Below are positions 60,926 through 64,000 of a DNA stretch of 64,000 nt, piece after piece; position 1 is the stretch's first letter, and each line of letters opens with the position of its first letter. The stretch lies in assembly GCF_041381155.1 (NCBI RefSeq), contig NC_091138.1, forward strand, positions 19,841,255 through 19,905,254, given 5' to 3'. The notes under the pieces are model-generated. The model ran no database searches and was not told the origin of the DNA. It worked only from the letters and a program-made list of their open reading frames with translations. The position numbers were made by a program, and so were the translations under genes. The DNA is from Argopecten irradians (Eukaryota; Mollusca; Bivalvia; Pectinida; Pectinidae).

Positions 60926-61639
60926 ACAAATTACTTGCCGAAATTCAACAATCCATAGATTTTAAGATCTGCTTGGACTGCAGTATTCTCCTTCCAAAAT
61001 CTACTGTATTCACTGTAATTAGTACCCAGGGCGCTTAAAAATTGTAACAAATGGAGTGCTTTTCAGTGAACCAAAATGTAAGTTGTGGACGAAAAATGTC
61101 AGCCATATATTAACTCTTTCTGTATTAATGACTCATTATCTCTACCGTTAATATACATATGCCTTTTTACCTTTGAGTTGCATTATTTTGTCATTATTTA
61201 CATGTAAACCGCTCGCAAGTTCCTGTGATATGGGATATAATTCTGATGTCAGAGGCATCACATGGTGTAAAACATAATTAAATCCATGGGATGGGGACGT
61301 TTATACAACTTCAACTCCTTCTCCAGAAAAGGGATGGACGCTTATAGGGGAGGGGCGCTAATTACGATGAATTCAGTAACTAAGACTAACATTGAAGATG
61401 GAAACAACGAGACCGTGGACAATAAATCTATTTCCTCATTCACCCAAAAGAGACGGTCAACTTGGCTACTTTATCTACTAGATATGACCATGTGACAAAC
61501 AATCATGAGATGCAAGATATATGCATATGAAAATGATTTATGCTGTGCAGAGAACACTGATCCCAGATGACCTGAAAAGTTCATAAAAAGGCATGAATCA
61601 ATGAAGATAACAGACTAGAAAGGATAAGGTTTTGAGTTG
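60926..61639. other. stretch between the two pieces of coding debris
   Basis: No readable frame that continues the decayed ORF. A 69-residue open frame at 61286-61495 cannot be tied to it. Confidence 0.35.
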
Positions 61640-61895
61640 ATTTTGAAGAAGTCAACAAGACATCAAGTCTTGGCTCTATTGTGGACCATTAGGATGTGGC
61701 AAAATGTTTGCAGAAGCCATGACAATTTGAAAAAAAAATCCCTGGGCAGATTTTACAAATGTTACACCAAGAAAGTGAAGAGAATAAAGTTAGAAAGATC
61801 GACATGGAAGCTGCCATTTGTGACTGGAGGATTCTTCGGAGAGAAAAGGAATATCTGTCCAAAGAATATCATTGTCAGGTACACCTTTAAACTAC
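61640..61895 (+). pseudogene. coding debris downstream of the decayed ORF
   Basis: One frame reads about 80 codons with two internal stops and ends at a possible 5' splice site (CATTGTCAG|GTACAC). Its last part (QMLHQESEENKVRKIDMEAA, then DWRILRREKEYLSKEYH) has the charged pattern of a coiled coil. It may be a further piece of the same dead gene or element. Confidence 0.35.
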
Positions 61896-62009
61896 AATCT
61901 GTATTTACAAGAGAAACAGAGCAAATCAAACAGTCAAAATAATTGACAATACCGTATCATAGTAGACTTCATTGAAGCTGTCCCTGATGCAGATGTTAAG
62001 GACACATTT

Positions 62010-62374
62010 ATTCGAATCGCCTTTCGTCCGAGGTCCGTCATCCGTCCGTTAACAATTCTTGTTACCGCTATTTCTCAGAAAGTACTGAAGGGATATCTCT
62101 CAAATTTCATAAGTAGGTTCCCCTAAGGCCCTAGTTGTGCATAGTACCTTTTGGAACTGATCGGTCAACAAAATGGTCAACTGGCCGCCATATTTGATTT
62201 TGATAGTTGAAGTTTGCTACCGCTGTTTCTCAGAAAGTACTGAAGCGGACTGTCTCAAATTTTATATGTAGTATGTTTGAAAAAGTTTGAAAAGCAGGGT
62301 AAAGATCCCCCTTTCCATTGTCAGACACAGATCATTCTTTGGTGGGCACCAAGATCCCTCTGGGATCTCTTGTG
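62010..62374 (+). mobile_element. interspersed repeat family A, copy 3
   Basis: 5'-truncated copy (starts TTCGAATCGCCTTTCGTCC) ending GGTGGGCACCAAGATCCCTC then GGGATCTCTTGT. A partial extra module follows to about 62420. Oriented opposite to copy 2. Confidence 0.8.
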
Positions 62375-62862
62375 ATAATTGAAAAGTACTGAAAGGATCT
62401 TTCTCAAATTTCATATCCTTTGGACGGCCGTAACGTATTTATGCGTAATTATTCATTTGCCCCATTTCATGCACCCTTCTGGAACCCCACTGAGACAGTT
62501 GAAAACTAAATACTAGTTTTTTTTTTAAAAGGAGATGTTCATCCCTATATAGCATGTCAATATCGGGGTCTGAAATCCGGATTTTAGTGTGTGCCCGGAA
62601 ACCTGTCTTTGTGAGCTAAATTATCAAGATACAGACATGCGCAGGTTTTTGCCTCCCATGACCTGTGCGTGGTGACCTTTAGGGGACTTCCGGTGACTGT
62701 TTTTGCTTGTTTGTAGTAGTGTGTACTGTTTGTTATCATCGTGAAAATGGCATCAAACCGAAATCTAGATGCAAACTGCTTTCATAGATGGCATTTGTTA
62801 TAACCTACTATCAAAATTGAGTCAAGTTCGAATCCTGCCAGCCGTCGAAAGGATATGTAGTA

Positions 62863-63396
62863 ATATGTAGTTTATTTTAACGTCCTATTAACATCAAGGG
62901 TCATGTAAGGACGGCCTCCCATGTATGCAGTGTGTAGCTTGTGTGAAGTGCGAGGTGCGTGTTTTGGGAGACTGCGGTATGTTCGTGTTGTGTCTTCTTG
63001 TATAGTGGAACTGTTGCCCTTTTTAGAGTGCTCTATCACTGAAGCATGCCGCCGAAGACACCAAGCAACACACCCCACCCGGACACATTATACTGACAAC
63101 GGGCGAACCAGTCGTCCCACTCCCTGTATGCTGAGCGCTAAGCAGGAGCAGAAACTACCACTTTTATAGACTTTGGTGTGCCAGGGGACAGAACCCAAAG
63201 CCTTCCTCACAGGGGCGAACACTCAACTCAAGGCCAAAAGTGAGGCGGTGCCAAGGGAGGCATTAGGAAAGATAAAGTCAGTTAGGAAGAAGAGAAAAGA
63301 TAATATCCTAAATCTAGTCGCCTTTTACGATCATGCAATAGGGGCAGCAGGTACAATTCTAACGCCCTACCTGCATGCAGGGCCATGGAGTCCATG
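62863..63396 (+). mobile_element. interspersed repeat family C (non-autonomous)
   Basis: About 530 bp, GC- and CpG-richer than its surroundings, with ACGTCCTATTAACATCAAGG, GAAGCATGCCGCCGAAGACA and GGACAGAACCCAAAGCCTTC. Just upstream is an isolated tRNA-like B box (GTTCGAATCC, about 62826). I recognise this as a common dispersed mollusc repeat from memory. Open frames inside are consequences of the composition. Confidence 0.6.
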
Positions 63397-63570
63397 AATG
63401 AAATATGTGATACACTTTGATAGTGCATTCAAATCAGATTTAAGAAACGATTCCAAATCATATATATAACCCAAACCACATTTTTTAAAATTCCAATCTC
63501 AACTGTAAAATCCAGCTATGATTATTTTCTTCCGTTTCTAATTTTCCTGATAATAGATCAAGTTAGAAGA

Positions 63571-63648
63571 AAAACACTACTAATGCTATGGTATATATTG
63601 AAGAAACTCTTCCAAGTTAAATATATACCATAGCATTAGTAGTGTTTT
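63571..63648. repeat. perfect 29-bp inverted repeat, 20-base loop
   Basis: Arms 63571-63599 and 63620-63648 are exact reverse complements (left arm begins AAAACACTACTAATGCTATG). It could be a microRNA-like hairpin, a tiny foldback or a palindromic duplication. Confidence 0.9.
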
Positions 63649-63723
63649 CTCCACACCAAGTACTCTAAGTCTTTTTGAGAAGCTTTTTCTCCACACCAAG
63701 TTCTCTAAGTCTTTTTGAGAAGC
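63645..63723. repeat. 40-bp tandem duplication
   Basis: Two copies starting TTTTCTCCACACCAAGT, one mismatch, period 40. The first overlaps the end of the hairpin arm. Confidence 0.93.
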
Positions 63724-64000
63724 TGCTGTGTACCTTTTCAATTTCAGGAGCTTTATGAAATCCCTATATTTCACATCTTTAACTCAAAACACAAATAACG
63801 TAAGAACATACTATTTCGATTAATTAATCATAACAACACTTAAATTTATCTCATATTAGGAAAACATGCACCATTATTGCGCAAATAGCCTAATTCCCCA
63901 TGATAAAATAACATTTAATTACTTTTATATGTAACAGTTCTATAGACAGGCTATCAAGCAATATCATAATCAACAGAAGACACCAAATCAAAATTGGTAA

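Larger units (their letters stand above)
63397..64000. other. non-coding end of window
   Basis: Apart from the hairpin at 63571-63648 and the 40-bp duplication at 63645-63723, nothing is recognised. Confidence 0.4.

Noticed and set aside
61670-61730. Walker A-like GPLGCGK string near 61680
   Set aside because: It lies in a different frame from the longer coding-like debris, ends at a stop soon after, and has Met where Ser/Thr is required; probably chance.
62826-62840. tRNA-like B box GTTCGAATCC
   Set aside because: No matching A box, acceptor stem or anticodon arm upstream; part of a repeat rather than a tRNA gene.

Overview
The window is animal nuclear DNA with the look of a bivalve mollusc, possibly a scallop. 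This rests on the AT-rich, repeat-laden sequence, small exons with GT-AG introns, and interspersed repeats (tRNA-derived SINE, pogo-like miniature elements, conserved non-autonomous repeats) of a kind I associate with bivalves. The species is not proven. A run of ten Ns at 243-252 marks an assembly gap.

Two protein genes are well supported. On the minus strand, 7622-9124 is an intact single-exon reading frame for a BTBD17-like BTB-BACK protein. A strong 3' splice site lies just 5' of its start, so a non-coding first exon is expected upstream. On the plus strand, 42713-50401 holds the last eight coding exons of a gene I do not recognise. The exons join in perfect phase to about 404 residues, and the 5' end is missing or lies upstream. 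A 3' UTR with an imperfect 192-bp hairpin follows. A third, dead coding region (59940-60925, with debris to about 61895) lies between two inverted copies of one interspersed repeat and may be a decayed transposable element.

Most of the remaining sequence is repeats. The dominant feature is a 6.76-kb inverted structure at 22229-28985. It has terminal inverted repeats, partly conserved inverted inner flanks, and a core of two opposed arrays of about 62-bp units: roughly 28 G-rich copies, then about 35 C-rich copies, meeting near 25005. It resembles a giant foldback element whose arrays were amplified from its own terminal motif. Other tandem arrays are 51 bp (6252), 31 bp (10653), 62 bp x2 (15056), 42 bp (19999), 45 bp (31609), 74 bp (39380), 26 bp inside an intron (43281), 54 bp (56634) and 44 bp x2 (57721).

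Layout: 1-6.2 kb gap, G/T-rich block, no certain gene; 6.2-9.2 kb minisatellite and BTB gene; 9.2-22.2 kb its upstream region with a cluster of POU octamers, small repeats and an interspersed repeat; 22.2-29.0 kb foldback element; 29-42.7 kb non-coding with 45-bp and 74-bp arrays and a SINE; 42.7-51.3 kb the eight-exon gene, with a 26-bp satellite and two pogo-like elements in its introns; 51.3-64 kb AT-rich intergenic DNA with repeats and the fossil ORF. No rRNA gene, intact tRNA gene or CRISPR array was seen.
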